Source: Candidatus Accumulibacter appositus
Lineage (GTDB): Bacteria; Pseudomonadota; Gammaproteobacteria; Burkholderiales; Rhodocyclaceae
NCBI GenBank assembly: GCA_000585055.1
Contig: JEMX01000096.1
Coordinates: 1-64,000 of the forward strand
Direction: 5' to 3'
DNA: 64,000 bases
Shown here: piece after piece, positions 46,231 through 55,934 of the stretch
Layout: the number at the start of each line of letters is the position of its first letter
Numbering within the stretch: the stretch's first letter is position 1
The notes under the pieces: generated by a model
What the model saw: only the letters and a program-made list of their open reading frames with translations
What the model was told of the DNA's origin: nothing
The model's database searches: none
Made by a program: the position numbers and the translations under genes

Positions 46231-47157
46231 TCAGAAATCGGCCATGACCCGCAGGTGGGCGACGACGCTGCGGGCCAGCGCGGACAGCGCGTACCCGCCT
46301 TCGAGCATTGACACGATGCGCCTTTGCGCGCACTCGTCGGCGAGCTCGGTGAGCTGGGCGGTGACCCAGGCGTAATCTTTCTCGAGCAGCCGCAAGCCGC
46401 CCATCTCGTCTTCGTAGTGCGCGTCGAAACCGGCCGAGATGAAGATCATCTCCGGCTGAAACTCACGCAGACGCGGCATCCACAACTCGCTGACTACCTG
46501 TCGGAACTCCTCCCCGTCGGTATCGCGGCTGAGCGGCACGTTGAGCATGTTCGACGCCGGTTTCTCGGTACCGCTATAGGGGTAGAAGGGATGCTGGAAG
46601 GTGCTGACCATCAGTACGCGCTGATCGCCCTTGAAGCAGTCCTCGGTGCCGTTGCCATGGTGCACGTCGAAATCGACCACTGCCACCCGCGACAGTTTGT
46701 GCGCTTCCAGTGCATGCGCTGCGGCGACGGCGATGTTATTGAAGAAACAGAAACCCATCGCGGACTCGCGCTCGGCATGGTGGCCGGGAGGTCGGACCGC
46801 ACAGAACGCGTTCTGGGCCGCGCCGGCCATCACCAGATCGACCGCCAGAACCCCTGCCCCGGCTGCGCGCAGCGCCGCTTTCCAGGTGTGCCGGTTCATC
46901 GCCGTGTCCGGGTCGAGGTGCACAATGCCCAGCTCTGGCGAGGCCCGCTTGACCCGTTCCAGGTGCGCCGCCGAGTGCACCCGCCGTAGATGCGCGAAGT
47001 CCGCCAAGGGAGCATCGTGGTAGGAAAAATACGAATCCAGGCCTTGCGCAATCATGTGATCACTGATCGCGGTGAGACGTTCCGGACATTCCGGATGATA
47101 CGAGCCCATGTCATGCAACTGGCAATCTCGATGGGTGATGAATGCGGTACTGGTCAC
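46231..47157 (-). CDS. Histone deacetylase-like amidohydrolase
   Basis: This protein of the arginase/deacetylase fold (308 residues from GTG 47157) contains HPECPERL, RPPGHHAERESAMGFCFFNN (catalytic His pair), VDFDVHHGNGTEDCF (zinc Asp/His) and SAGFDAHYEDEMGG (second zinc Asp). Bacterial members act on acetylated small molecules such as polyamines or acetoin-related substrates. The GTG at 47157 is preceded by GAGAGG at 5 nt and begins TSTAFITHRDC as in the family; an ATG at 47190 adds 11 residues. Confidence 0.92.
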   Translation of the reverse strand: MTSTAFITHRDCQLHDMGSYHPECPERLTAISDHMIAQGLDSYFSYHDAPLADFAHLRRVHSAAHLERVKRASPELGIVHLDPDTAMNRHTWKAALRAAGAGVLAVDLVMAGAAQNAFCAVRPPGHHAERESAMGFCFFNNIAVAAAHALEAHKLSRVAVVDFDVHHGNGTEDCFKGDQRVLMVSTFQHPFYPYSGTEKPASNMLNVPLSRDTDGEEFRQVVSELWMPRLREFQPEMIFISAGFDAHYEDEMGGLRLLEKDYAWVTAQLTELADECAQRRIVSMLEGGYALSALARSVVAHLRVMADF

Positions 47158-47267
47158 TATCGCCTCTCTACCGCAATCAAAGGTCGCCATGGACGCCGGG
47201 ATCTGCGGGAAATCAAGTTATCTGATGATGGTTTATTATCGTCGCAATTGCGCCACCACGACAAGCC

Positions 47268-48194
47268 ATGCGACCGATCACCCGACAATCCCCGCTCGAC
47301 GAAATTCTTGCCGCCGCCAACCAGGTGATTCTCGGCAAGAGCCGGCAGACCCGCCTGGCCCTGTGCTGCCTGCTCGCCAAAGGACACCTGCTGATCGAGG
47401 ATCTGCCCGGCGTCGGCAAGACGACCCTGGCGCATACCCTGGCTCGCCTGCTCGGATTCCAGTTCTCACGCGTCCAGTTCACCAGCGACATGCTGCCGGC
47501 GGACATTCTTGGCGTGTCGGTTTTCGACCGTGAAGGCGGTGATTTCCGCTTTCTGCCCGGGCCGGTGTTCTCGCAGGTGCTGCTCGCCGACGAGATCAAC
47601 CGCGCGACGCCAAAGACGCAAAGCGCGCTGCTCGAAGCCATGGAAGAGGGACAGGTGACCACCGAGGGCGAGACGCGGCCCTTGCCGCAACCGTTTTTTG
47701 TCATTGCCACGCAAAATCCATCGAACCAGATCGGCACCTTCCCGCTGCCCGAGTCGCAGCTGGATCGTTTCCTGCTGCGCATCGAACTCGGCTACCCGGA
47801 CCACGCCGCCGAACGTGCGCTGCTCGAAAGCGGCGGCCGCCGCGAGCAACTGCCGACCCTGAGCGCGTGCCTGAAGCCGGGCGATTTTGCAGCACTGCAA
47901 CAGCAGGCGGCGGCGGTACACGCCTCGGGCGCCGTTCTCGACTATCTGCAGCGAGTAGTGGAAGCGACGCGCACCGACGCCCATTTGGTGCATGGCCTAA
48001 GTCCGCGCGCGGCGCTATCGCTGCTGGCGGCGGCGCGCGCCTGGGCGTTTACCGATGGCCGCGAGATGGTTTTGCCCGAAGATGTGCAGGCGGTCCTGCC
48101 GGCCGTTGCGCGCCACCGGCTACGGCTACTCAGCGGCAGCCATGCGGGGGCGGAAGACATCGCCGCGCTGATTCGCGCGACCCCGCTCCTCTGA
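47268..48194 (+). CDS. MoxR-type AAA+ ATPase
   Basis: This 308-residue protein has Walker A (EDLPGVGKTTLA), Walker B (VLLADEINRATPKTQSALLE), the MEEGQVTTEG segment and sensor 1 (FVIATQNPSNQIGTFPLPES), all typical of MoxR. It acts as a chaperone-like ATPase for partners encoded alongside. The next two genes (DUF58 and transglutaminase-like TgpA) form the standard MoxR cluster, and the stop overlaps the DUF58 start by 1 bp. Confidence 0.94.
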   Translation: MRPITRQSPLDEILAAANQVILGKSRQTRLALCCLLAKGHLLIEDLPGVGKTTLAHTLARLLGFQFSRVQFTSDMLPADILGVSVFDREGGDFRFLPGPVFSQVLLADEINRATPKTQSALLEAMEEGQVTTEGETRPLPQPFFVIATQNPSNQIGTFPLPESQLDRFLLRIELGYPDHAAERALLESGGRREQLPTLSACLKPGDFAALQQQAAAVHASGAVLDYLQRVVEATRTDAHLVHGLSPRAALSLLAAARAWAFTDGREMVLPEDVQAVLPAVARHRLRLLSGSHAGAEDIAALIRATPLL

Positions 48195-49168
48195 TGCCGA
48201 GACTGGCCGCCCTGCAGCGCTGGCTGTTTCGCCTGGCCCCGGACGAGCAGTCACCGATCGTCCTCAACCAGCGCCGCATCTTCATCGTCCCGACGCGCGC
48301 TGGCGTCCTCTTTGCCGTCGTCCTGGTGGTGATGCTCATCGGCGCCATCAACTACAACCTGAGTCTCGGCCACGCGCTGATTTTTCTGCTTGCCGGCCTG
48401 GCCATCGTGGCCATGGTGCATACCTTCTACAACCTCTTCGGCCTGCGCCTGACAGCCGGGCGAGTGCCCGCCGTTTTCGCCGGCGATGCGGCGCACTTCC
48501 CGCTGCAGCTCGAGAACGCCCGTCGGCAAACACGTCGCGCGCTCGAGTTTTGTTTCGCCGGGCAAGCAAGCTGCAGCGTCAACCTGCCGGCGGAAGGACG
48601 TGCGTCGGTCGCCATCCCCTTTGCCACACAGCGGCGTGGTCGCCTCGACCCGGGTCGGGTGACCCTGCTCACCCGCTACCCACTGGGACTCTTCCGCGCC
48701 TGGAGCTATCCACACCCACGCTGGTCGTGCATCGTCTATCCGCAGCCCATACGGGCGCCGTCGCCGACCATGCACGCCGATCATCTGCACGGCGACAACG
48801 GGCAGGAAGATTTTGCCGGCCTGCGGCCGCGTCAGCTCAGCGACTCGACGCGGCACATTGCCTGGAAAACGGTGGCCCGGCGCTCGGACGAGCAGCCGCA
48901 TCTGGTCAAGCAGTTCGCCGGTGGCGCCGCCGAAGAGCTGTGGCTCGACTGGTCGCTCATCGCGTCCGAGTGCGGCCCTGAAGAGCGCCTGTCGATACTC
49001 ACCGGCTGGGTATTGGCCGCCGAGGAGGCGCAGGCGCGCTACGGCCTCAAGCTGCCCGGCAAACAGCTTGCCCCCGGCCAAGGCGACGCGCACCGGGCAA
49101 GCTGCCTGCAAGCGCTGGCCCTGCACGGTGAGAGCGGTGAAAATACTGCAAGCATTCGCCAGGCCTAG
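48194..49168 (+). CDS. DUF58 domain membrane protein
   Basis: This 324-residue protein has two membrane segments near the N-terminus (about 33-75), a beta-rich domain and the DUF58 signature (LRPRQLSDSTRHIAWKTVAR, about 225-245). DUF58 proteins are partners of MoxR ATPases with a VWA-like fold. The start at 48194 is immediately coupled to moxR; the longer upstream frame is a shadow of moxR. Confidence 0.92.
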   Translation: MPRLAALQRWLFRLAPDEQSPIVLNQRRIFIVPTRAGVLFAVVLVVMLIGAINYNLSLGHALIFLLAGLAIVAMVHTFYNLFGLRLTAGRVPAVFAGDAAHFPLQLENARRQTRRALEFCFAGQASCSVNLPAEGRASVAIPFATQRRGRLDPGRVTLLTRYPLGLFRAWSYPHPRWSCIVYPQPIRAPSPTMHADHLHGDNGQEDFAGLRPRQLSDSTRHIAWKTVARRSDEQPHLVKQFAGGAAEELWLDWSLIASECGPEERLSILTGWVLAAEEAQARYGLKLPGKQLAPGQGDAHRASCLQALALHGESGENTASIRQA

Positions 49169-49184
49169 CGCCGGGCCGGTGCCC

Positions 49185-51143
49185 ATGCTTGCGCTCGAAC
49201 ACGGCGCCATACCGTGGCTGCTCGCCGTTGCCCTGGCGACCGCCGGGCCGCACTTCGCGCACCTGCCCTGGTGGCTGTCGCTGCTCGTCGGCAGCATGCT
49301 GCTCTGGCGCGTCTGGCTATGGCAGCAGGGTCGCCCGCTGCCACCGCGCTGGGCGCTGGTGCTGCTGGTCATCGGCAGCATCGCGGCCATTGCCTGGCAA
49401 TTCCGCACCCTGCTTGGCAAGGATGCGGGCGTCGCACTGCTGGTGGTCTTCATGGCCTTGAAACCAATGGAGATGAGCCGCCGGCGCGACGCGCTGGTGG
49501 TCATCATGCTCGGCTATTTCCTGCTGCTCACCCATTACCTGTACTCGCAGAGCATCCCGACCGGCGCCTGGTTGCTGGCCGCCATCGCCCTGCTCACCGC
49601 CGCCTTGCTCCGCCTGCACGGCGGCGCCCAGCCGGTGGCCACCATTCTCCGCCATGCCGTCCTCTTGCTGGCGCAGGCGCTGCCGTTCATGCTCATTCTC
49701 TACCTGCTCTTCCCGCGTGTTTCCGGTCCGCTGTGGGGCTTACCACAGGACGCCTACGCCGGACTCAGCGGCCTCTCCGAAGAGATGTCACCGGGCAGCA
49801 TCAGCCGCCTGACCCTCTCCAGCGCGATCGCCTTCCGCAGTCGCTTCGCCAGCGAGCCGCCGGAGAAATCCGACCTCTACTGGCGCGGACCGGTATTCGA
49901 CGAGTACGACGGCCACAGCTGGCGTGCACGCCCACTACCGGCCGGTGCAGCGAAGCAGTTACCGGTGGTCACCGGTATCGACGCGCCGCTGGCCTATACC
50001 AGCATCCTCGAGGCGCACAACCGGCGCTGGTTGCTGGCCCTGGACATCGCCACCCGCCTGCCGCCCGACAGCATGCTGGCACCGACACTTGAAGCCCTGG
50101 CTCGTGAGCCGGTACGCCTGCGGGCGCAGTTTTCCTTCGCTTCTTCGCTTGACTATCGCGCCAATGTGATCGAGGCGCCGGCCGTCCTGCAGCAGGCCTT
50201 GACCCTGCCCGCGAAGATCAATCCGCGCACCCGCGCGCTGGCCAGCGAGTGGGCGTCGCGGCCGCCGGAAGAAATCGCCGCCGCGGCACTGGCGATGTTT
50301 CGCAACGAGGACTTCTACTACACCCTGCGCCCGCCGCTGCTCGGCGCGAACGCCATGGACGAGTTCCTCTTCGACAGCCGCCGCGGTTTCTGCGAGCACT
50401 ACGCGTCGGCCTTCGTCTTCCTGATGCGCGCCGCCGGCGTTCCGGCGCGGGTGGTCGCCGGCTACCAGGGCGGTGAGCTCAACCCGGTGGACGGCTATCT
50501 CGTCGTGCGCCAATCCGACGCCCACGCCTGGACCGAAATCTGGCTTTCCGGAAAAGGCTGGGTGCGCTTCGATCCGACCGCCGCGGTGGCCCCCTCGCGC
50601 ATCGAGCAGGGAATCGCCGCCGCCTTGCCAAGCAGCGAGCCCCTGCCGATCCTGGTCCGCCTCGACAGCGACTGGCTGCGCCAGCTGCGCAATCGCTGGG
50701 AAGCCGCCAACAACAGCTGGAACCGCTGGGTACTCGGGTACAATCCGCAACGCCAGCGCGAAGTACTCTCGCGCCTCGGCTGGCGTGATCCCGACTGGCG
50801 CAGCATGAGCGCCTCGCTGGCCATTCTCTGCGGCATTGCCTTGCTGGTCGTCACTCTATGGACCCTGCCACGACGACTCGCCGCGGACCCGGTACAACGC
50901 GCCTGGCAGCAGTACTGCGCAGCGCTCAAGCAACGCGGAATGGCGCGCGCAGAATGGGAAGGCCCGCTCGATTTCGCGCAGCGGGTGGCCCGCGAAAGAC
51001 CTGATCTTGCCGCCCTCACCGACGAAGCAGCGCGCTATTATGCCGAGTTGCGCTACGGTCGCCACAACCGCCAGAGCGACCAGCTGAGGCGCCTGCAACA
51101 ATGCCGACACCGCCTGCCACCACGAAGGAGACGACACTCTTGA
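49185..51143 (+). CDS. Transglutaminase-like protein, TgpA type
   Basis: This 652-residue protein has about six membrane segments at the N-terminus (to about 175), a periplasmic domain with the Cys-His-Asp triad (RRGFCEHYASAF; VRQSDAHAWTEIW; WVRFDPTAAV) and one C-terminal membrane segment followed by DUF4129-like sequence. TgpA is essential in Pseudomonas aeruginosa and is linked to MoxR and DUF58. The ATG at 49185 is chosen; GTG 49137 upstream overlaps the DUF58 gene and is possible. Its stop overlaps the mltB start. Confidence 0.9.
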   Translation: MLALEHGAIPWLLAVALATAGPHFAHLPWWLSLLVGSMLLWRVWLWQQGRPLPPRWALVLLVIGSIAAIAWQFRTLLGKDAGVALLVVFMALKPMEMSRRRDALVVIMLGYFLLLTHYLYSQSIPTGAWLLAAIALLTAALLRLHGGAQPVATILRHAVLLLAQALPFMLILYLLFPRVSGPLWGLPQDAYAGLSGLSEEMSPGSISRLTLSSAIAFRSRFASEPPEKSDLYWRGPVFDEYDGHSWRARPLPAGAAKQLPVVTGIDAPLAYTSILEAHNRRWLLALDIATRLPPDSMLAPTLEALAREPVRLRAQFSFASSLDYRANVIEAPAVLQQALTLPAKINPRTRALASEWASRPPEEIAAAALAMFRNEDFYYTLRPPLLGANAMDEFLFDSRRGFCEHYASAFVFLMRAAGVPARVVAGYQGGELNPVDGYLVVRQSDAHAWTEIWLSGKGWVRFDPTAAVAPSRIEQGIAAALPSSEPLPILVRLDSDWLRQLRNRWEAANNSWNRWVLGYNPQRQREVLSRLGWRDPDWRSMSASLAILCGIALLVVTLWTLPRRLAADPVQRAWQQYCAALKQRGMARAEWEGPLDFAQRVARERPDLAALTDEAARYYAELRYGRHNRQSDQLRRLQQCRHRLPPRRRRHS

Positions 51144-52177
51144 AAAGAACACTCACCGGCCTGCTCTGTACTCTGCTCACTGCTCTGCTCGCCACGCTGC
51201 CACTTTCCGGCCTAGCCCAGCAGGGAGCTCCTTTCAGCGAGCAGCCCGAGGTGCAGGCCTTCATCGTCGAAATGCACGAGCAGCACGGCTTCGATATCGC
51301 TCAGCTGAACAGCCAGTTTGCCAGCATTCACTCGAACGCCACGGTGCTGCGCCTGATCCGTCCACCAACCCGCCCCGGCAAGCAGCGCTCCTGGGAACGC
51401 TACCGCGAGCGCTTCGTCAACGGCCGCCGCGAAGCGGGTGGTCTGCGCTTCTGGGAAGAGAACGGTGCCCTCCTGCAGCGCGCCGAAGCGATCTACGGCG
51501 TCCCTGCCGAAATCATCGTTGCCATCATCGGCGTCGAGACCGAGTACGGGGGAAACACCGGCAGCTTCGGCGTCCTCGAAGCGCTCGCCTCGCTGGCTTT
51601 CGATTACCCGCCGCGGGCCGAATTCTTTCGCAGCGAGCTGGAAAATTTCCTGCTCCTGGCCCGCGAAAATGGTGATGACCCGCTCGCCATCCACGGCTCC
51701 TATGCCGGTGCCATGGGCATCCCGCAGTTCATGCCCAGCAGCCAGCGCAACTACGCGGTGGACTTCGATGGCGACGGTCGCATTGACCTGCGCCACAGCA
51801 CCGCCGACGCCATCGGCAGCGTGGCCCGCTATCTGCAGCAGTATGGCTGGCAGAAAGGCGCACCGGTGGCCGTGCCGGCACGCGTCGACGGCGATCCGGC
51901 CGCGCTGATCGCGGCTGGAATCAAGCCGGCGCTCACGGTTCAGGAGTTGGGCGCCCGCGGCGTCTTCATGCTCCGCCCAGCCAGCGACGATGCCCAGCGA
52001 GCGGCCGCGCTGATCGATCTGGAAACGCCGGGCCAGGCAACGGAATACTGGCTCGGCTTCGACAACTTCTATGTGATTACCCGCTACAACCGCTCGAGCT
52101 TCTACGCCATGTCGGTTTTCCAGCTCGCGGAAGCGGTGCGCGAAGTGCGCCACAACCGCCTGGCAGCGACGCGCTAG
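51140..52177 (+). CDS. mltB: Membrane-bound lytic murein transglycosylase B
   Basis: This 345-residue protein starts at TTG 51140, preceded by AAGGAG at 9 nt; TTGA overlaps the tgpA stop by 4 bp. The signal segment (LLCTLLTALLATLPLSGLAQ) has no clear lipobox Cys. The catalytic domain has IIGVETEYGGNTGSFGVLE (catalytic Glu) and SYAGAMGIPQFMPSS. It cleaves peptidoglycan glycan strands to 1,6-anhydromuropeptides. An ATG at 51101 is an alternative, but gives a poor signal peptide. It is convergent with rpoS, with overlapping stops. Confidence 0.92.
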   Translation: MKRTLTGLLCTLLTALLATLPLSGLAQQGAPFSEQPEVQAFIVEMHEQHGFDIAQLNSQFASIHSNATVLRLIRPPTRPGKQRSWERYRERFVNGRREAGGLRFWEENGALLQRAEAIYGVPAEIIVAIIGVETEYGGNTGSFGVLEALASLAFDYPPRAEFFRSELENFLLLARENGDDPLAIHGSYAGAMGIPQFMPSSQRNYAVDFDGDGRIDLRHSTADAIGSVARYLQQYGWQKGAPVAVPARVDGDPAALIAAGIKPALTVQELGARGVFMLRPASDDAQRAAALIDLETPGQATEYWLGFDNFYVITRYNRSSFYAMSVFQLAEAVREVRHNRLAATR

Positions 52178-53151
52178 AGCAGGTTGTCGCGCGTTACGCC
52201 GCCGCGTCGGATGATGCGGCGCAGCTGATCGAGCGCCTCGATCTGAATCTGGCGCACGCGTTCGCGGGTCAGGTTCAGGTCACGGGCGATTTCCTCGAGG
52301 GTGGAAGTTTCGCCACCATCAAGTCCGTAGCGGCGCAGCAGCACCTGCTGCTGTTTCTCGCCGAGCTGCCCCACCCAGGCACCGAGCAGGTCACCAACTT
52401 CGCTGCATTGCAACAATTCATCGGGATCGCTCAGGCTGTCGTCGGCGATCACCTCGCCGATGGTCCGGCTGGGGTCAACCTGCAGCGGCGCATCAAGCGA
52501 AGCGATACGCTCGTTGAGGGCCATCACGCGGCGCACGTCCTCGACTGGCCGGTCGATCAGATGCGCGATCTGGTCGTAGCAGATCTCCCGCCCGTTTGCC
52601 GCTTCGAGATGGCGGATGGCGCGCAGCACAACGTTGATCTCCTTGACCACGTGTACCGGCAGACGGATGGTCCGCGATTGATTCATGATCGCCCGGCCGA
52701 TGCCTTGCCGGATCCACCAGGTGGCATAGGTCGAGAAGCGGAAGCCGCGATCGGGGTCGAATTTTTCTATCGCATGGATCAGGCCGAGGTTCCCCTCCTC
52801 GATCAGGTCGAGGAGCGGCATACCGCGGTTGAGGTAGTGCTTGGCGATGTTCACCACCAGGCGCAGGTTGTGCTCGATCATCTTCTGCCGCGCCAGAAAC
52901 TCCCCGGCCTTGGCCCGTCGGGCCCAGGCCACTTCCTCGGCCGGCGAAAACAGCGGCTTGGCACCGATGTCGTTTAGATAGTGCTGGGTGACGTCATTGA
53001 GCAGCTCGGCTTCAGGCGACGGCAAAGCCTCTTCGGATTCCGGCTCGACGAAGGCGAGCGGCTCGGCGCCGGCAAACTCCGGCTCGTCGAGATAGTTCTC
53101 CAGGCGATCCTCACGATCAGAGTCGGCATCGGAATCGAAGCGCCCGGACAT
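52174..53151 (-). CDS. rpoS: RNA polymerase sigma factor RpoS
   Basis: This 325-residue sigma-70-family factor lacks the sigma-70 NCR insertion. Region 1.2 (DVTQHYLNDIGAKPLFSPAE), region 2 (RLVVNIAKHYLNRGMPLLDL, FSTYATWWIRQGIGRAI), region 3 and region 4 (LNLTRERVRQIQIEALDQLR) are all present. Its position after nlpD (5-bp gap) identifies it as RpoS, the general stress and stationary-phase sigma factor. Confidence 0.97.
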   Translation of the reverse strand: MSGRFDSDADSDREDRLENYLDEPEFAGAEPLAFVEPESEEALPSPEAELLNDVTQHYLNDIGAKPLFSPAEEVAWARRAKAGEFLARQKMIEHNLRLVVNIAKHYLNRGMPLLDLIEEGNLGLIHAIEKFDPDRGFRFSTYATWWIRQGIGRAIMNQSRTIRLPVHVVKEINVVLRAIRHLEAANGREICYDQIAHLIDRPVEDVRRVMALNERIASLDAPLQVDPSRTIGEVIADDSLSDPDELLQCSEVGDLLGAWVGQLGEKQQQVLLRRYGLDGGETSTLEEIARDLNLTRERVRQIQIEALDQLRRIIRRGGVTRDNLL

Positions 53152-53156
53152 GATGA

Positions 53157-54062
53157 TCAGCGTGGCGGCAGATACTTCTGCGGATCGACCGGCTTGCCTT
53201 GCCGCCGAACCTCGAAGTGCAGCTTGACCTGTTCGGCGTCGGTATTGCCCATTTCCGCGATTTTCTGCCCCTGGACGACGCTCTGGCCTTCCTTCACCAG
53301 GATGTTCTGGTTATGCGCGTAGGCAGTCAGGTAGGTGCTACTGTGCTTGACGATCACCAGCTTGCCGTAGCCGCGCAAGCCGGTGCCGCTGTACACCACC
53401 TTGCCGCCACTGGCGGCGAGCACCGGATCGCCCGCCTTGCCGGCGATATCGATACCCTTGGCACCAGCTTCGCTAAAAGTGCCGACCACCTTGCCGCTGG
53501 CCGGCCAGATCCAAGTGCTGCTCTCACCACTGTCCGCGGCTTCGCCTACCGTGGCAGCTGCAGCCGGCGCAGCCCGGGTGGTCGCCGCCGGCGCCCTCCC
53601 CTCCGCCTGCGCAAGAGCCCGCGCCAAGGTCTGTTCGGAGTAGCGTTCCTTGCCCACCTGCGGCGCACGCTTGACGGTGTAGCCACTGCCACTGAGGCTG
53701 CGCTCCTCGACTGACGAGCCTGTCGTATCGATCGGCTTCACCACCAAGGCCTCTCCGGCCGACGAAGATCCCGGCGCTCGCGTACGCAGCGCCTGCCCGA
53801 CAAGAATGTGATTCGGATTTTCGATACTGTTCCAGATCACCAGACTGCGGAAGTCCACGCCATGCGCGGCGGCGATGGAATGCAGGGTATCGCCTCTCTT
53901 GACCACATAAACATCCTTGCCGTAGGCGGCCGCACCGCCCTCGCTGACCGCCGATGGCGAACTGCTGGCACAGCCAGCAAGCAGCAGCGCAGCCAGCAAG
54001 GCCAGGCACCCCAGGTATCCCGGCACGACCGCATGGCCAGCACAAAAACCTTGATCCTTCAT
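53157..54062 (-). CDS. nlpD: NlpD-like lipoprotein, LysM plus degenerate M23 domain
   Basis: This 301-residue protein has a lipobox ([11 protein letters not shown]), a LysM domain ([20 protein letters not shown] and [14 protein letters not shown], about 50-95) and a C-terminal LytM/M23 domain (about 190-298: [36 protein letters not shown]). The first metal His of active M23 peptidases is replaced (KGIDI), as in NlpD and EnvC. It is therefore an amidase activator for septal peptidoglycan splitting rather than an enzyme. It overlaps pcm by 4 bp. Confidence 0.93.
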   Translation of the reverse strand: MKDQGFCAGHAVVPGYLGCLALLAALLLAGCASSSPSAVSEGGAAAYGKDVYVVKRGDTLHSIAAAHGVDFRSLVIWNSIENPNHILVGQALRTRAPGSSSAGEALVVKPIDTTGSSVEERSLSGSGYTVKRAPQVGKERYSEQTLARALAQAEGRAPAATTRAAPAAAATVGEAADSGESSTWIWPASGKVVGTFSEAGAKGIDIAGKAGDPVLAASGGKVVYSGTGLRGYGKLVIVKHSSTYLTAYAHNQNILVKEGQSVVQGQKIAEMGNTDAEQVKLHFEVRRQGKPVDPQKYLPPR

Positions 54063-54718
54063 TCGACTCCCGTAAGTAGCGGAACGAAACGCACTGCGTC
54101 AAGACGGGTTTCGACAAGAGCCTCGCCCTGTTTCTCGATCAGCATCAACTGCTGTGTCGCCACGCCCAGCGGCATGATCATTCGGCCACCAGGTGCGAGT
54201 TGCTGTACCAGCGCCGCGGGAACGCGCGCCGCCGCCGCGGCAACGATGATGCTGTCAAACGGCGCAGCTTCAGGCAGGCCCAGGCGACCGTCAGCATGCT
54301 TCAAGCGTACCTTGAGCTGCTTGATGGCCCGCAGGTTGAGCTTGGCCTTGGCCAGCAGCGGCGCGATCCGCTCGACCGCATAAACCTCGTCCGTCAACTG
54401 CGCCAGCACCGCCGCCTGATAGCCGCAGCCGGCACCGATCTCCAGAGTCTTGCCCAAGGGGCGACCGCCCGCACACAGTGCCTCGATCATCCGCGCCACC
54501 ACATAGGGCTGCGAGATGGTCTGCGCGAAACCCAGCGGCAGCGCCGTATCCTCGTAGGCGCGCGAGGCCAGCGCCTCTTCGACAAAAACATGCCGCGGTA
54601 TGGCGGCAATCGCCGCCAGCACGTCTTCATCGTCGATTCCCTGCTCGCGCAGGCGCTCGATCATCCGCGCCCGCGTGCGCTGCGAAGTCATGCCAAATCC
54701 GGAAACAACGCGATTCAT
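54059..54718 (-). CDS. pcm: Protein-L-isoaspartate O-methyltransferase
   Basis: This 219-residue enzyme repairs isoaspartyl damage using S-adenosylmethionine. Motifs: [52 protein letters not shown] (SAM binding) and [20 protein letters not shown]. It has 4-bp overlaps with surE upstream and nlpD downstream. Confidence 0.96.
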   Translation of the reverse strand: MNRVVSGFGMTSQRTRARMIERLREQGIDDEDVLAAIAAIPRHVFVEEALASRAYEDTALPLGFAQTISQPYVVARMIEALCAGGRPLGKTLEIGAGCGYQAAVLAQLTDEVYAVERIAPLLAKAKLNLRAIKQLKVRLKHADGRLGLPEAAPFDSIIVAAAAARVPAALVQQLAPGGRMIMPLGVATQQLMLIEKQGEALVETRLDAVRFVPLLTGVE

Positions 54719-55458
54719 TCTACCAGCCAGCCACGCAGCAGCGATAGTTGGGCATTGTGGGTCAAATCGACCTGCAGCGGAGTCAGCGAAACATGCTTGT
54801 TCTGCACGGCATGGAAGTCGGTCCCTTCGCCGGCATCCTGCGCCTCGCCAGCGGCACCGACCCAGTACACCGTCTCGTGCCGTGGCGACAGCGTGCGCAC
54901 CACCGGCTCTGCCTTGTGGCGCTTGCCGAGGCGGGTGACGACGGTCGCACGCAATTCCTCGTAGGGCACATCGGGAACGTTGACGTTCAGCAGCACCGGC
55001 TCACTCAGCGCCTGTTTCTGCAGCATGGCAACCAGATCCAGGGCCACCCGTGCGGCAGTCGCGTAATGCTCGCCCGCCTTGCTGCACAGCGAAACCGCCA
55101 GCGAGGGAATGCCGAGCAGAAAGCCCTCGGTGGCCGCGGCGACGGTCCCCGAATAAATCGTGTCGTCACCCATGTTGGCGCCAATATTGATTCCCGAAAC
55201 CACCATATCCGGCAGCTCGTCGAACATGCCGGTGACGGCCAGATGCACGCAGTCGGTCGGCGTGCCGTTGACGTAGTAGAAACCATTGGCGGCGCGCTTC
55301 AGCGACAGGGGCCGATCCAGGGTCAGCGAGTTGCTCGCCCCGCTACGGTCGCGCTCGGGGGCCACAACGGTGACCTGAGCGACGTCGGAAAGCACCCGTG
55401 CCAGGTGCTCGATCCCGGGTGCGAAATAGCCATCATCATTGCAGAGCAGGATCCGCAT
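54715..55458 (-). CDS. surE: 5'/3'-nucleotidase SurE
   Basis: This 247-residue protein has the metal site [13 protein letters not shown] (Asp-Asp), SGASNSLTL and [20 protein letters not shown], all family signatures. It dephosphorylates nucleoside monophosphates and short polyphosphate and is linked to stationary-phase survival. The start at 55458 (MRILLCN) was chosen; an extra ATG lies one codon upstream, and the longer open frame runs through the terminator. It leads the surE-pcm-nlpD-rpoS operon. Confidence 0.96.
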   Translation of the reverse strand: MRILLCNDDGYFAPGIEHLARVLSDVAQVTVVAPERDRSGASNSLTLDRPLSLKRAANGFYYVNGTPTDCVHLAVTGMFDELPDMVVSGINIGANMGDDTIYSGTVAAATEGFLLGIPSLAVSLCSKAGEHYATAARVALDLVAMLQKQALSEPVLLNVNVPDVPYEELRATVVTRLGKRHKAEPVVRTLSPRHETVYWVGAAGEAQDAGEGTDFHAVQNKHVSLTPLQVDLTHNAQLSLLRGWLVE

Positions 55459-55496
55459 CATCAATCCACACACACGGGCAAAGAGACAAGAGAGAC

Positions 55497-55655
55497 AAAA
55501 AAACCGGCAAGCTGCCGGCCTAAGCAAAAATCGGCGGGGCGATGGTCGCTCGCGCAGAGTGCGCCAAACAGCGCCCGGAACAGCTTGAACCTGTTAGCTG
55601 CGAAGCGCCACTTTTCCAGCGCTATTCCGCAAGGCCCGCGCGCCACCAAGCCGCC
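55497..55655 (-). ncRNA. Candidate structured RNA or attenuated leader upstream of surE
   Basis: The minus strand carries TATAAT at 55665-55660 and, about 155 nt later, an intrinsic terminator (CCGGCA-GCT-TGCCGG followed by a run of at least seven T, 55497-55518). Between them the ends can pair (GGCGG near the 5' end with CCGCC near the 3' end, extended by GGTGG/CCATC). Internal hairpins such as AGCGC(N10)GCGCT and AACAG(N7)CTGTT are visible. It is either a small RNA gene of 6S-like size or a leader whose terminator controls entry into surE-pcm-nlpD-rpoS. No known RNA family is identified. Confidence 0.4.
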
Positions 55656-55659
55656 GCCA

Positions 55660-55665
55660 ATTATA
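55660..55665 (-). promoter_or_regulatory. -10 box for the candidate RNA / surE leader
   Basis: A perfect TATAAT in the context GGTTATAATTGG. The best -35 candidate, TTTTCC at 18 bp, matches TTGACA at only three positions. Confidence 0.4.
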
Positions 55666-55712
55666 ACCGCCTGCGCGTAGCGCGGAAAACTGAGTTGGCG
55701 CGGTGAGCCGAC

Positions 55713-55917
55713 CGTCATTACGACGAGGCGCAGCCCCGGTAGCCCCTCTCCCCTCGCGGGAGAGGGGGCCAGCGGCATTGGCGATCTATAGTGGTCAAGC
55801 CGACGCGGCAAGCAATCTAGGGGGTTTGCTCCAAGCACCTTGCCGATGCGGCAGCCGCCGCGATAGGCAGAGCATGGAACTGGACTGCCGCGTCGGCTGC
55901 GCCTCCTCGCAATGACG
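55713..55917. repeat. Dispersed palindromic repeat, copy A (with inserted hairpin)
   Basis: The left end cgtcattacgacgaggcg and right end cgcctcctcgcaatgacg are inverted relatives. The right 80-90 bp (from 55841) match copy B at 56779 closely, in the same orientation. The left half is longer and contains an extra perfect hairpin, CCCCTCTCCC/GGGAGAGGGG (55743-55767), which is absent from copy B. Repeats of this type (terminal cgtcattgcgagg) occur widely between genes in proteobacteria. Confidence 0.75.
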
Positions 55918-55934
55918 GCGTGGGGGCAGCCCCA

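Noticed and set aside
55497-55655. Naming the candidate RNA as 6S RNA
   Set aside because: Size and closed fold are similar, but I could not match conserved 6S sequence elements, so no family name is given.
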